From positions 1 through 32,363 of the forward strand of contig JAILAN010000175.1 of the NCBI GenBank assembly GCA_024681595.1: 32,363 bases of DNA. The letters are read 5' to 3'. Under the pieces are notes generated by a model. The model was not told where the DNA came from. It saw only the letters and a list, made by a program, of their open reading frames with translations, and did no database searches. Position 1 is the first letter of the stretch. Every line of letters begins with the position of its first letter. Origin of the DNA: Lachnospiraceae bacterium. GTDB taxonomy: Bacteria > Bacillota > Clostridia > Lachnospirales > Lachnospiraceae. The translations under genes were made by a program, and so were the position numbers. Shown here piece by piece: positions 1-7,155 of this stretch.

Positions 1-680
1 TCAGCTTCGGACAGTCTCTCGGATGCTCTGGCGATATTCGCAACACATCCTCCTGCGATATTCTCCTCGGCGTATTCTATGATGTGATGACGGATACGGT
101 TTCTGGTGTAATCATCCGTCAGATTACTCCGGTCAATCACATACCTGATATGATTCTTATCAAGGAATTCCAGTATCTCCTTCCTCTCACAGCAAAGAAG
201 AGGTCTGATTATATTGCCGTTAACAGGCTCGATTCCTCCTAGTCCTCTGATACCTGCTCCGCGGAACAGATTAAATACAACGGTTTCTGCCTGATCATTC
301 CTGTTATGGGCTACGGCGATCCTGCCGCTTTCATTGCCAAGGACCTTTTTAAACGCATCATAGCGGATGATGCGCCCTGCCTCCTCGGTTGACAGTCCGG
401 ATTCTTCGGCATATTTATGCACGTCTGCTCTGGCTGCATGAAAGCTTATTCCCAGCCTGTCGCATATGTCTTTGACGAACTGTTCCTCCTCATCGGCTTC
501 GGGTCTTAGCATGTGGTTTACATGTACCGCATGGATATCCAGCTTCAATGAAGCAGCGATCTCATGCAACAAAAAAAGGAGGCACACTGAATCCGGTCCT
601 CCTGATACTCCGATGATGACCCTGTCACCCTCCCGGAGCATATCGTGCTTTCTGATATAATCAAAAACCTTAGTTTTCAT
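1..680 (-). CDS. tilS: tRNA(Ile)-lysidine synthase TilS, 3' end cut off by the window
   Basis: TilS makes lysidine at C34 of tRNA-Ile(CAU) in the cytoplasm, changing its specificity from AUG to AUA. About 226 codons are present, starting at the ATG at 680 and still open at base 1. The P-loop-like PP-motif SGGPDS lies near residues 22-27 (GVSGGPDSVCLL), followed by HAVHVNHMLR and AHNRNDQAETV, both typical of the N-terminal ATP-pyrophosphatase domain. The C-terminal TilS domains lie outside the window. The start overlaps the end of divIC by 11 bp with no strong ribosome site of its own, so translation is probably coupled. The order divIC-tilS is the normal Firmicutes order and usually continues to hpt and ftsH, which cannot be seen here. 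Identification is firm. Confidence 0.93.
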   Translation of the reverse strand, partial: MKTKVFDYIRKHDMLREGDRVIIGVSGGPDSVCLLFLLHEIAASLKLDIHAVHVNHMLRPEADEEEQFVKDICDRLGISFHAARADVHKYAEESGLSTEEAGRIIRYDAFKKVLGNESGRIAVAHNRNDQAETVVFNLFRGAGIRGLGGIEPVNGNIIRPLLCCERKEILEFLDKNHIRYVIDRSNLTDDYTRNRIRHHIIEYAEENIAGGCVANIARASERLSEA

Positions 681-969
681 CCTTAAATAAGATCTCACCC
701 TCATAAACCAGACCGAGCTTATTTCGGGCTATCTCCTCTATATATGCTTTGGTCTGTGTATAGGTTTCGTATTCGGCTATCTCCTTGGCCCTTTCCTCTT
801 CGGCTTCGATCTGGGCTGTCAGCTGCTGCTCCTTTTCCATATAAAAATCGCGTCTTTGTCTTAACTCATTACACTTGATCCCGGTAACAACGAGCAGTAA
901 TAATACAACAAATCCGATCAGGAGTTTAGCTGTTCTGTTGTGCCTGTTTCTTCTGCCTCTAGGTAACAT
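670..969 (-). CDS. divIC: Septum formation initiator DivIC/FtsB family
   Basis: A 99-residue bitopic division protein: a basic cytoplasmic N-terminus (PRGRRNRHNR), one membrane helix at about residues 14-32, then an extracytoplasmic coiled coil rich in Glu, Gln and Arg (about 34-75) and the family ending IARNKLGLVYEGEILF. DivIC joins FtsL and FtsQ/DivIB in the divisome. The position between rqcP and tilS matches Bacillus and Clostridia. No Shine-Dalgarno lies ahead of the ATG at 969 and no other Met occurs before the membrane helix, so this start is well supported. A sigma-A type promoter sits immediately upstream and would give almost no 5' leader. Confidence 0.9.
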   Translation of the reverse strand: MLPRGRRNRHNRTAKLLIGFVVLLLLVVTGIKCNELRQRRDFYMEKEQQLTAQIEAEEERAKEIAEYETYTQTKAYIEEIARNKLGLVYEGEILFKDEN

Positions 970-977
970 AACATTAT

Positions 978-1005
978 TTTATAATGACATTATGCAAACC
1001 GTCAA
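978..1005 (-). promoter_or_regulatory. Predicted sigma-A promoter of divIC, nearly leaderless
   Basis: On the minus strand, TTGACG (1005-1000), a 16-bp spacer and TATAAA (983-978). The start point expected 6-8 bases after the -10 box falls at about 970-972, and the divIC ATG begins at 969. Reading the -10 box as TAAAAT two bases further on puts the start inside the ATG. Both readings leave no room for a ribosome binding site. Confidence 0.65.
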
Positions 1006-1062
1006 GCGCTAAAATATTGATTTTTCGGGCTTTCTCAACATCTTGTGTAAGTTAACATAAGA

Positions 1063-1080
1063 AACACAATATCTTGTGTT
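1063..1080. repeat. Short inverted repeat upstream of divIC
   Basis: AACACAA (1063-1069) and TTGTGTT (1074-1080) flank TATC, giving a 7-bp dyad. The half-site ATCTTGTGT (1071-1079) also occurs as a direct copy at 1040-1048, 31 bp away, about three helical turns. It lies some 60 bp upstream of the divIC -35 box, between rqcP and divIC. It could be an operator or a weak AU-rich hairpin; nothing here decides which. Confidence 0.4.
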
Positions 1081-1129
1081 CGTGAAAAAAAACAATCTCA
1101 AGATGTGCTAAAAACCCATATACCGGCAC

Positions 1130-1369
1130 CTAGATATATTCAAAAAGTTCTGCTGCCTCTTCCTTTTTGACCGTTTCCTGAACATCGGTCACCCTGACCT
1201 TCACGGTCTTGTTACCGAAGCTGATCTCTATCACATCTCCGACCTTCACGTTATATGAAGCCTTGGCAACGTTTCCGTTTATTACGATCCTTCCGGCATC
1301 GCATGCCTCATTTGCCACCGTCCGCCTCTTTATAAGCCGCGATACTTTCAAATACTTATCGAGTCTCAT
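1130..1369 (-). CDS. rqcP: S4-domain RNA-binding protein RqcP (YabO)
   Basis: A 79-residue protein that is essentially one S4 domain: MRLDKYLKVSRLIKRR at the N-terminus, then ANEACDAGRIVINGNVAK and YNVKVGDVIEISFG. In Bacillus subtilis YabO/RqcP binds stalled 50S subunits and works with RqcH in ribosome-associated quality control, helping C-terminal Ala tailing. Length and the position between hup and divIC match that family, so I prefer RqcP over the related heat-shock protein Hsp15. The start has GGAAG six bases ahead. The intervening yabP and yabQ sporulation genes of Bacillus are absent, so this arrangement gives no sign of spore formation. The final residues KKEEAAELFEYI form a short acidic tail. 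Confidence 0.85.
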   Translation of the reverse strand: MRLDKYLKVSRLIKRRTVANEACDAGRIVINGNVAKASYNVKVGDVIEISFGNKTVKVRVTDVQETVKKEEAAELFEYI

Positions 1370-1415
1370 TTATTTCTTCCTTTTTCTTTTTTGTAACTGT
1401 TTCTTTAAATTATGT

Positions 1416-1551
1416 CCGGCTAAACGGTAATACTTCCTAAGCAAACCTTGTGGAACGTCGGTACTTAAGCGCTGTCCTTTAGCGCTTTATATACCGCTAC
1501 GTGGAACCAGAGCGAAAGCGCGTTTGCGTGGAAGTATTACCGCTTGGCCGG
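1416..1551. repeat. Long imperfect inverted repeat with nested and alternative stems, between hup and rqcP
   Basis: The outer arms CCGGCTAA (1416-1423) and TTGGCCGG (1544-1551) pair with one G-U. They continue as a perfect 13-bp stem, CGGTAATACTTCC (1425-1437) with 1530-1542, and then GCAAAC (1441-1446) with GTTTGC (1522-1527). Inside, ACGT, CGGTA (1459-1463 with 1492-1496) and AAGCGCT (1467-1473 with 1481-1487, loop GTCCTTT) pair. A competing stem GCGCTTT (1482-1488) with AAAGCGC (1515-1521) uses the same bases and stacks on the GCAAAC/GTTTGC stem. No coding capacity is seen. It could be a non-autonomous MITE-like element, a structured RNA in the rqcP leader, or a recombination hotspot. Confidence 0.75.
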
Positions 1552-1560
1552 GCCGGGTTT

Positions 1561-1596
1561 AATTCTTAAGCACTAACCAATTCTTAAGCACTAACC
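1561..1596. repeat. Perfect tandem duplication of an 18-bp unit
   Basis: AATTCTTAAGCACTAACC occurs twice head to tail (1561-1578 and 1579-1596). Its core CTTAAGCACT resembles CTTAAGCGCT at 1464-1473 inside the adjacent long hairpin, so the three copies may be related. It sits between that hairpin and the hup terminator. Confidence 0.85.
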
Positions 1597-1607
1597 ACAA
1601 ATAAAAG

Positions 1608-1639
1608 AAAAAGCCCGCCTCCAAGGAAGCGGGCTTTTT
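1608..1639. terminator. Intrinsic terminator downstream of hup
   Basis: AAAAAGCCCGC (1608-1618) pairs perfectly with GCGGGCTTTTT (1629-1639) around a 10-base loop. It lies 22 bp past the hup stop and has a T-run on both strands, so it could act in both directions; on the minus strand it ends hup transcription. Confidence 0.88.
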
Positions 1640-1661
1640 AATATTCTTACTATGTAAGAGA

Positions 1662-1934
1662 TTAGTTAAGGATGTCCTTTAAAGCCTTACCAGCCTTGAA
1701 CTTAGGAGCCTTAGAAGCCTTGATCTTCATCTCAGCACCTGTCTGAGGGTTACGTCCTGTTCTAGCAGCTCTCTTTGTAACTTCGAAAGTACCGAAACCA
1801 ACTAACTGAACCTTGTCACCCTTCTTGAGTGCCTTAGCAACAGTGTCTGTGAAGGCCTTAAGAGCCTTCTCGCTATCCTTCTTTGAAAGACCAGCCTGCT
1901 TAGCCATAGCTTCAACTAATTCTGTCTTGTTCAT
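1662..1934 (-). CDS. hup: HU family DNA-binding protein
   Basis: A 90-residue nucleoid protein of standard HU length: [18 protein letters not shown] at the N-terminus, the beta-saddle [12 protein letters not shown], the DNA-bending arm [17 protein letters not shown] with the intercalating Pro, and a C-terminal helix ending in [11 protein letters not shown] dimers bend and compact DNA. The codon choice is strongly skewed to a few codons (for example repeated AAG for Lys), as in a highly expressed gene. AGGAGG sits 7 bases before the ATG, a strong promoter lies upstream and a strong terminator downstream, so it is probably monocistronic. Its nearness to rqcP and divIC is conserved in Clostridia. 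Confidence 0.96.
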   Translation of the reverse strand: MNKTELVEAMAKQAGLSKKDSEKALKAFTDTVAKALKKGDKVQLVGFGTFEVTKRAARTGRNPQTGAEMKIKASKAPKFKAGKALKDILN

Positions 1935-1998
1935 TTTAATTCCTCCTATAATTTAGACAATTATACAGCGATTTCTTTTCTCAAAACGCCTATAAATA

Positions 1999-2027
1999 CT
2001 TATATAATCTTTGCCCTGAAAAGTCAA
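1999..2027 (-). promoter_or_regulatory. Predicted sigma-A promoter of hup
   Basis: On the minus strand TTGACT (2027-2022), a 17-bp spacer and TATAAG (2004-1999), giving a leader of about 58 nt before the ATG at 1934. A second TATAAT-like hexamer occurs closer to the gene but has no matching -35 box. Confidence 0.6.
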
Positions 2028-2047
2028 GCAAAAAAAGCCTTTTTTTC

Positions 2048-2069
2048 CCGAAAAATCAACGTTTTTCGG
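2048..2069 (-). terminator. Possible terminator of the proS-to-PEGA operon
   Basis: On the minus strand CCGAAAAA pairs with TTTTTCGG around a six-base loop, about 45 bp past the stop of the PEGA lipoprotein. The T-run is not immediate (GAAAAAAAGGC then seven T), so the termination call is only moderate. Confidence 0.45.
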
Positions 2070-2113
2070 CATTTTGAATTATGTTAACATGTTATTTATC
2101 GTTATGTCACCCA

Positions 2114-3559
2114 TTATGGTTCTTCCGTGGGCTCGGGGGTCGGTGTAGGTGTCGGTGTGGGTGTCGGTGTCGGCGTCGGAGTAGCCAGAGAATTACCGCT
2201 GACACTTGAGCCGTCACCGATCGTCATTTCAGGGAAAGCATACTTCTGATCTTTGCCGTCATTTGGAACATTGATCGTGTAGCTGACCGTTACATATCCG
2301 GGCTTTCTCAGTGTCAGAACGTGAGATCCTGTTTTCTTGGGATATATCACAGGTACCCTTCCTTTATAAACGTTATCTTCGTAGACATCGGCCGCATTCG
2401 GACTGTCGATTATGATATTTCCATACAGCTGCCTGTCATTATATCCGTTTTGGTTATTCACATCTGTCGTCAGGGAATTGCCTGAGACACTGTCCGCTGC
2501 GGGAGTAGCTGTCGGAACAGCATACGAAGATGTCTCCGCTTCGGTTATCTTTATTAGATCTATGCTGATGGTCATGTCTTCGCCCTTGACCTCAAAATAT
2601 TCCGTTATCGTTGAATAACCCGTTGCACTGATCTTAAGCTCGTGAACACCTACAGGAAGCTTTATCTTAAATGAAGTATCTATTACTTTACCGTCTATCT
2701 CCGTTACGGCGGTTTCGGGTTTGATGTCAAATGCGATAATGCCCTTTTCGGGTTCGGGTGAATGAACTCCGCTAAGGTCCAGCGTTGTTATCTGGTTCCT
2801 CTGTATGGTCACATCCCTGTATTCCTCGATCCCGGGATTCGTGAGTCTCACCGTATAGTCCCCTTCGGGAACCGTAAACAGCATGTCCTCGGATATCTGG
2901 GATATGAGAGTCTGACCTATCTCTATCCATCCTCCTATGAGAGCATCCTCTCCCTTAAGTTCGAGGTACCCGTGTCCGTCATCAACGCGAACGCTGTATA
3001 TGGTATGTCCTATCCCCTGAATGGTTATGCCGTCATGACTCAGCAGTCGATCCAGAGTGATCTCCGTACCCTCCGAAAATACCCGTGCAGTTGGATCGAT
3101 ATTATATATATCATCTCCGATACTCATCTGCGTACCGTTATTGTCGACGCTGTATCTGCTGATATCTGAATGTGAAAAAGACTCCGGCATCAGGGTTATG
3201 CTTCCGGCCTTGCTAAGAGTGCTGTTATAGGCTACATGCACCATATCTCCCTGCTGCAGCTGAACCATGCTCATAGGCTGGCCATACCTGTCATTTATTA
3301 CCGTAGCTCCGTCGTAATAAAGGCTCTTTATCTCCGTCGACCCCAGTTCATAAAAATCTATGAGCATGTTATCGGTGTCTATTATCCTGATTATCCCATC
3401 CGCTGCCGATACATAGATATTCTCGGGCTCTTCCTCGGTATTGGCATAGTTACTCTCAAATTCCGAGTCCTTGGCAAACCCGACCGAACTGCATCCCGTC
3501 AGAACGAGACTCAGCATCAATATCCAAATTAAGATAATATTTTTATCGGAAATGCGCAT
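2114..3559 (-). CDS. PEGA-domain lipoprotein with a Thr-Pro repeat tail
   Basis: A 481-residue predicted lipoprotein: a hydrophobic signal sequence ending in the lipobox LTGC (Cys about 23), a Ser/Glu-rich linker, a beta-rich region, then about three PEGA-like repeats (about residues 195-270, 275-340 and 380-440). The signatures are EGDYTVRLTNPG, PVGVHELKISATGY and SHVLTLRKPGYV. It ends in eight Thr-Pro units and EPTEEP, probably a wall-spanning or extended spacer. I start at the ATG at 3559, since GGGAG lies 7 bases ahead; the ATG at 3565 is only one base from that GGGAG. PEGA domains are extracytoplasmic beta modules thought to bind surface partners; substrate unknown. It is the last gene of the operon with cca and the hybrid kinase, so it may be that system's envelope output or sensor partner (inference). 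Confidence 0.8.
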   Translation of the reverse strand: MRISDKNIILIWILMLSLVLTGCSSVGFAKDSEFESNYANTEEEPENIYVSAADGIIRIIDTDNMLIDFYELGSTEIKSLYYDGATVINDRYGQPMSMVQLQQGDMVHVAYNSTLSKAGSITLMPESFSHSDISRYSVDNNGTQMSIGDDIYNIDPTARVFSEGTEITLDRLLSHDGITIQGIGHTIYSVRVDDGHGYLELKGEDALIGGWIEIGQTLISQISEDMLFTVPEGDYTVRLTNPGIEEYRDVTIQRNQITTLDLSGVHSPEPEKGIIAFDIKPETAVTEIDGKVIDTSFKIKLPVGVHELKISATGYSTITEYFEVKGEDMTISIDLIKITEAETSSYAVPTATPAADSVSGNSLTTDVNNQNGYNDRQLYGNIIIDSPNAADVYEDNVYKGRVPVIYPKKTGSHVLTLRKPGYVTVSYTINVPNDGKDQKYAFPEMTIGDGSSVSGNSLATPTPTPTPTPTPTPTPEPTEEP

Positions 3560-3575
3560 TAACATTCTCCCGTTA

Positions 3576-4916
3576 TCACAACATGTCTTTCTTAACCAAT
3601 TCTATCAGAGAATCCCTGTTATTTAAAGAAGGCTCATCTATCACAGCATCAAGCAGCCTGAGTAATACTTCCTTCATTCCGGGCCCTTCCGGAATACCGA
3701 GCGTCATCAGATCCCTGCCCGTAACAGCCAGATCTTTAATGCTGACACAGTCATTATTCTGTAATATTTCTTCATACAGAGCCGTCAGCGTATCGAGTTT
3801 ATGGAGCTTTTCCTCTCTTTTAAAATCACTCTGCGCTTTTATATCGGCATATTTCATCTTAAGGACCATGGGAAAAAGGTCACGGCCCACTTTGTTCATA
3901 GCCCTTCTGACACCTCTGAGAGTCGGATCAACATACAGATCATGATATCCTGCCAGATCTGAGGAAATCTTTATCGTATTGTTATCAAACTTAAGTCGCT
4001 TTAATATTCTGACGGCCAGTTCCTTCGAAACTTCGGGATGCCCGTGGAAATGATCGATCCCTTCTTCGTCTGTTTTTTTGCATTCAGGCTTGCCCATATC
4101 ATGAAACAGGGCACCGAGCCTCATGTATTTATCATTGTCTGTATTCAGCATCGTGTGTATCGTGTGTTCACCCACACTGTAGCAATGGTGAGGATTATTC
4201 TGCTCACATTCCATCATCCTGTCAAATTCGGGCATGATGACTTTGGTGATGCCGCATTCATATGCGAGCCTTATCCTGTCCGGATGATCTGAGGTAAGGA
4301 GCTTAATTAGTTCAACCTGTATCCTCTCCTTGCTGATAAGCTCCAGATTAGGAGCGAGTGCCTTCATCGCACTGAGGGTTTCAGCGTCTATTTCGTAATC
4401 AAGCTGTGCACTGAACCTTACGGCCCTCATTATCCTTAATGCATCTTCGCTAAGTCTCTTTACGGGATCCCCGACACATCTTATTATTCCGTTTTTAAGA
4501 TCCGCAACTCCGTTAAATGGATCCTGGAGTCCGTCTTTGGAATTGTAGGCCATGGCATTTATGGTAAAATCACGCCTTTGAAGATCCTCTTTCAGGGAGC
4601 GGGTGAACGTGACACTTGAGGGGTGTCTTGAATCCTCATATTTGCCGTCTATCCTGTAGGTAGTGATCTCATATCCGGTATCTCCCGACATAACTGTCAC
4701 TGTACCGTGTTCAATCCCTGTATCTATGGTTCTTCGAAAAATGGCTTTTATCTCTTCCGGGCTGGCAGATGTGGTTATATCATAGTCATCCGGTATCCTC
4801 CCCAGCAGCATATCACGAATACAGCCGCCTACTGCATATGCTTCGTAGCCGGCCTCTGCGATCTTATCTATGATGTTTTCCACCTCTTTGGGCAGTCCTG
4901 TCATTATATCCGTCAT
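3576..4916 (-). CDS. cca: CCA-adding tRNA nucleotidyltransferase with HD domain
   Basis: A 446-residue class II polymerase that adds or repairs the 3' CCA of tRNAs from CTP and ATP without a template. Seen: AVGGCIRDMLLGR near residues 28-40, the metal-binding DYD carboxylates in PDDYDITTSA, the motif RRDFTINAMAYN, the tRNA-binding arm region, and an HD phosphohydrolase domain (HTIHTMLN, GALFHDMGKPECKK, HFHGHPEVS). The start overlaps the kinase stop as ATGA, implying coupled translation. The single tRNA gene in this window lacks an encoded CCA, so this enzyme would be required to mature it. The HD domain is found in many family members and can hydrolyse 2',3'-cyclic phosphates in some. Whether one enzyme adds all three bases, or C and A are split between two, cannot be read here. 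Confidence 0.93.
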   Translation of the reverse strand: MTDIMTGLPKEVENIIDKIAEAGYEAYAVGGCIRDMLLGRIPDDYDITTSASPEEIKAIFRRTIDTGIEHGTVTVMSGDTGYEITTYRIDGKYEDSRHPSSVTFTRSLKEDLQRRDFTINAMAYNSKDGLQDPFNGVADLKNGIIRCVGDPVKRLSEDALRIMRAVRFSAQLDYEIDAETLSAMKALAPNLELISKERIQVELIKLLTSDHPDRIRLAYECGITKVIMPEFDRMMECEQNNPHHCYSVGEHTIHTMLNTDNDKYMRLGALFHDMGKPECKKTDEEGIDHFHGHPEVSKELAVRILKRLKFDNNTIKISSDLAGYHDLYVDPTLRGVRRAMNKVGRDLFPMVLKMKYADIKAQSDFKREEKLHKLDTLTALYEEILQNNDCVSIKDLAVTGRDLMTLGIPEGPGMKEVLLRLLDAVIDEPSLNNRDSLIELVKKDML

Positions 4917-7138
4917 TTATTCTGTACGAACGATCCCAGATATTCTCTTAATTTGTCTATGTCCATACGGTTCATGATCGTCTGGATCTCATCAAAGTAT
5001 TTCTTGGTATCGGGGCCTTTTTCAACTCCTTTGATATTATCAAGCAGATCAAAGATATCTCCGAACTTGAATTCATCTGCTAATGAGAGCATTCTGTTAG
5101 ATATCTGAGAGAGCTCTTCCGAAGTCCAGTCTTCTCCGCTTCCACCGGCTTTAGCCTTTTGTTCGGTATCGTCGATCTTAAGAACTACGGCTTTGATCTT
5201 ATCTATAAAGGACAGATAGTCCTTTACCAGACTCTCCATTCCTTCATCTATTATGCTGTAACGGCCCTCTTTACCGGCTGTTTCCTGTTCTCTGGCCCGC
5301 TCAAATAATTCCGTATTGCCAAGTGAAGCCGCTGTACTCTTCAGGGCATGAACCTCTATCGTATACCTGTCATAGTCACCGGACATCTGAGACTCACGAA
5401 GCTTTTTAGCCTTGGCATCCGCATGCTTGCAGGCTATCCTGCATACTGACATGTAATCGGACAGAGAGCCTCCGCAGTCCCTGATGCGTTTTTTAAGTGT
5501 TTCCGGTTCAATACCCAGTTTTTCGGCAACCTTAGCAGCTTCATCCTCTGCATCATCTTTGACAGGTGCTGCAGTTTTATCCTCTGGAGTTGATTCGATG
5601 ATGATATTTTCATTATTCAACTCATCTATATCAATGATGTTCTGCTCCGGAACGAACTTAAGAAGCATCGTCTCCAGTCTGTGCATCTCGAGGGGCTTGC
5701 TAAGGTATTCGTCAAAGCCTTCCGCGATCAGCTTTTCTCTGGCACCTGCCATCGCATCGGCTGTCAGAACGATTATATGACATTTTTCCTCATAATACTC
5801 GTTTATCTTGCGGATCTCTTTCATAGCCCTTATCCCGTCCACTTCGGGCATCATCTGATCCATAAATACCAGGTCGTACTGGTTGACCATACATTGTGAT
5901 ATGGCTTCCTTTCCGCCGGATGCCTTGTCCACCGTCAGTCCGTATGTCTTCATCAGTCCTTCGGCAACAGTCAGGTTAATGGGATTATCATCCACGACCA
6001 GCGTCTTTATCCCTTTGATCGCAAATCCTTCACCCTTTTTCTTCTTACGGGCGTTTACTATATCCATATCGATCGGAGAATCATCAACTATCTTCTGATC
6101 GACTATCACTCTGAAGGTAGAACCTACTCCGTATTCACTGTCCATCTCGATCCTGCCACCCATAAGATCCATATATCCTTTGGCGATGGACAGTCCAAGC
6201 CCTCTTCCCTCAACGGAATAGTTGTTGTTGATATCCAGTCTGGAGAATGATTCAAATATCCTCTCCCTGTCTTCAGGGCGTATTCCTATACCCGTATCCC
6301 TGACCTCAAAACAGAGCCTTACGGCTTCATCCGTCTTATCAAGTACTTTAATATAAAAATCTATATGTCCTTCTTTGGTGTATTTGACGGCATTGTTAAG
6401 AATGTTAAGGAGCGTTCCGCGAAGTCTTATTTTATCCCCGTACAGATTACTGGGAATATTGTCGTCCAGGTGAACTTCAAACTTCAGTCCCTTGCGGGAT
6501 GCCAGGAGCGAATACGTAGCCTCGATGTCCCTGATGATATAGGAAATATAATAATTTGAATTGACCAGCTTCATTTTGCCGGATTCGAGTTTGGAAAGAT
6601 CCAGGACATCATTTATGATGGCCAGCAGAGAGTAGGATGAGTCCTTTATCATCTCTATCTGGGTTCTTAGCTTTTCATTGGCGCTCTCCTTCATCATGAT
6701 CTCGGCAAATCCGATGATGGCATGAATGGGGGTCCGTATCTCATGTGACATGTTGGACAGAAAAGCCTCTTTATAACCCATAGTCCTTTGGAGCTCTTCA
6801 CGTAGCTCTGACAGTTCTCTGGTCTGCTCTTTAAGCTCCATGGTGTCTACTAAAGTGGCTATGGTTCCGCCTGCTGCCTTGCCCGTTGGTATCATATCGT
6901 AGAGAGCTTTGTACTCTCTTTGATTGAACATAAACACTTTGGGATTGTGAGAAACTATATCTATAGGGCCGAAAACACCCTCTTCGAGAATAGCCCTGCC
7001 CAGGTTATTGCAGTATATGATATCCCCTGTCTCATTGGCAACGATAAGTCCTTCAACGACATTATTGAGCAAAATGTCCTTGATCACTTCGTTTTTTTTC
7101 GCATTTTCAGTTGGTCGCAATTTTGATACTCCCAGCAT
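4913..7138 (-). CDS. Hybrid histidine kinase with PAS-like, HisKA, HATPase, receiver and Hpt domains
   Basis: A 741-residue soluble signalling protein with no membrane segment. Order: PAS-like sensor (about 18-110, with GLIVANETGDIIYCNN), a coiled linker, HisKA with NMSHEIRTP (His132), HATPase_c (N box NILNNAVKYT, G1 DTGIGI, G2 GRGLGLSIAKG), a receiver domain (VVDDNPINLT, Asp427 in MDQMMPEVDG, Lys in LSKPL), an acidic linker, and an Hpt-like domain with VHALKSTAASLG (His597). The last 90 residues match no domain I recognise. All four phosphorelay residues are present, so an intact His-Asp-His relay is expected. It follows the double-receiver regulator by 17 bp with AGGGA ahead of the ATG. The partner is probably that regulator; the signal is unknown, but a cytoplasmic PAS domain points to an internal ligand or redox cue (inference). 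Confidence 0.88.
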   Translation of the reverse strand: MLGVSKLRPTENAKKNEVIKDILLNNVVEGLIVANETGDIIYCNNLGRAILEEGVFGPIDIVSHNPKVFMFNQREYKALYDMIPTGKAAGGTIATLVDTMELKEQTRELSELREELQRTMGYKEAFLSNMSHEIRTPIHAIIGFAEIMMKESANEKLRTQIEMIKDSSYSLLAIINDVLDLSKLESGKMKLVNSNYYISYIIRDIEATYSLLASRKGLKFEVHLDDNIPSNLYGDKIRLRGTLLNILNNAVKYTKEGHIDFYIKVLDKTDEAVRLCFEVRDTGIGIRPEDRERIFESFSRLDINNNYSVEGRGLGLSIAKGYMDLMGGRIEMDSEYGVGSTFRVIVDQKIVDDSPIDMDIVNARKKKKGEGFAIKGIKTLVVDDNPINLTVAEGLMKTYGLTVDKASGGKEAISQCMVNQYDLVFMDQMMPEVDGIRAMKEIRKINEYYEEKCHIIVLTADAMAGAREKLIAEGFDEYLSKPLEMHRLETMLLKFVPEQNIIDIDELNNENIIIESTPEDKTAAPVKDDAEDEAAKVAEKLGIEPETLKKRIRDCGGSLSDYMSVCRIACKHADAKAKKLRESQMSGDYDRYTIEVHALKSTAASLGNTELFERAREQETAGKEGRYSIIDEGMESLVKDYLSFIDKIKAVVLKIDDTEQKAKAGGSGEDWTSEELSQISNRMLSLADEFKFGDIFDLLDNIKGVEKGPDTKKYFDEIQTIMNRMDIDKLREYLGSFVQNK

Positions 7139-7155
7139 TAGCGATCCCTGTCCGT

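Noticed and set aside
1561-1596. Possible CRISPR array
   Set aside because: Two adjacent 18-bp units with no spacer between them and no cas genes.
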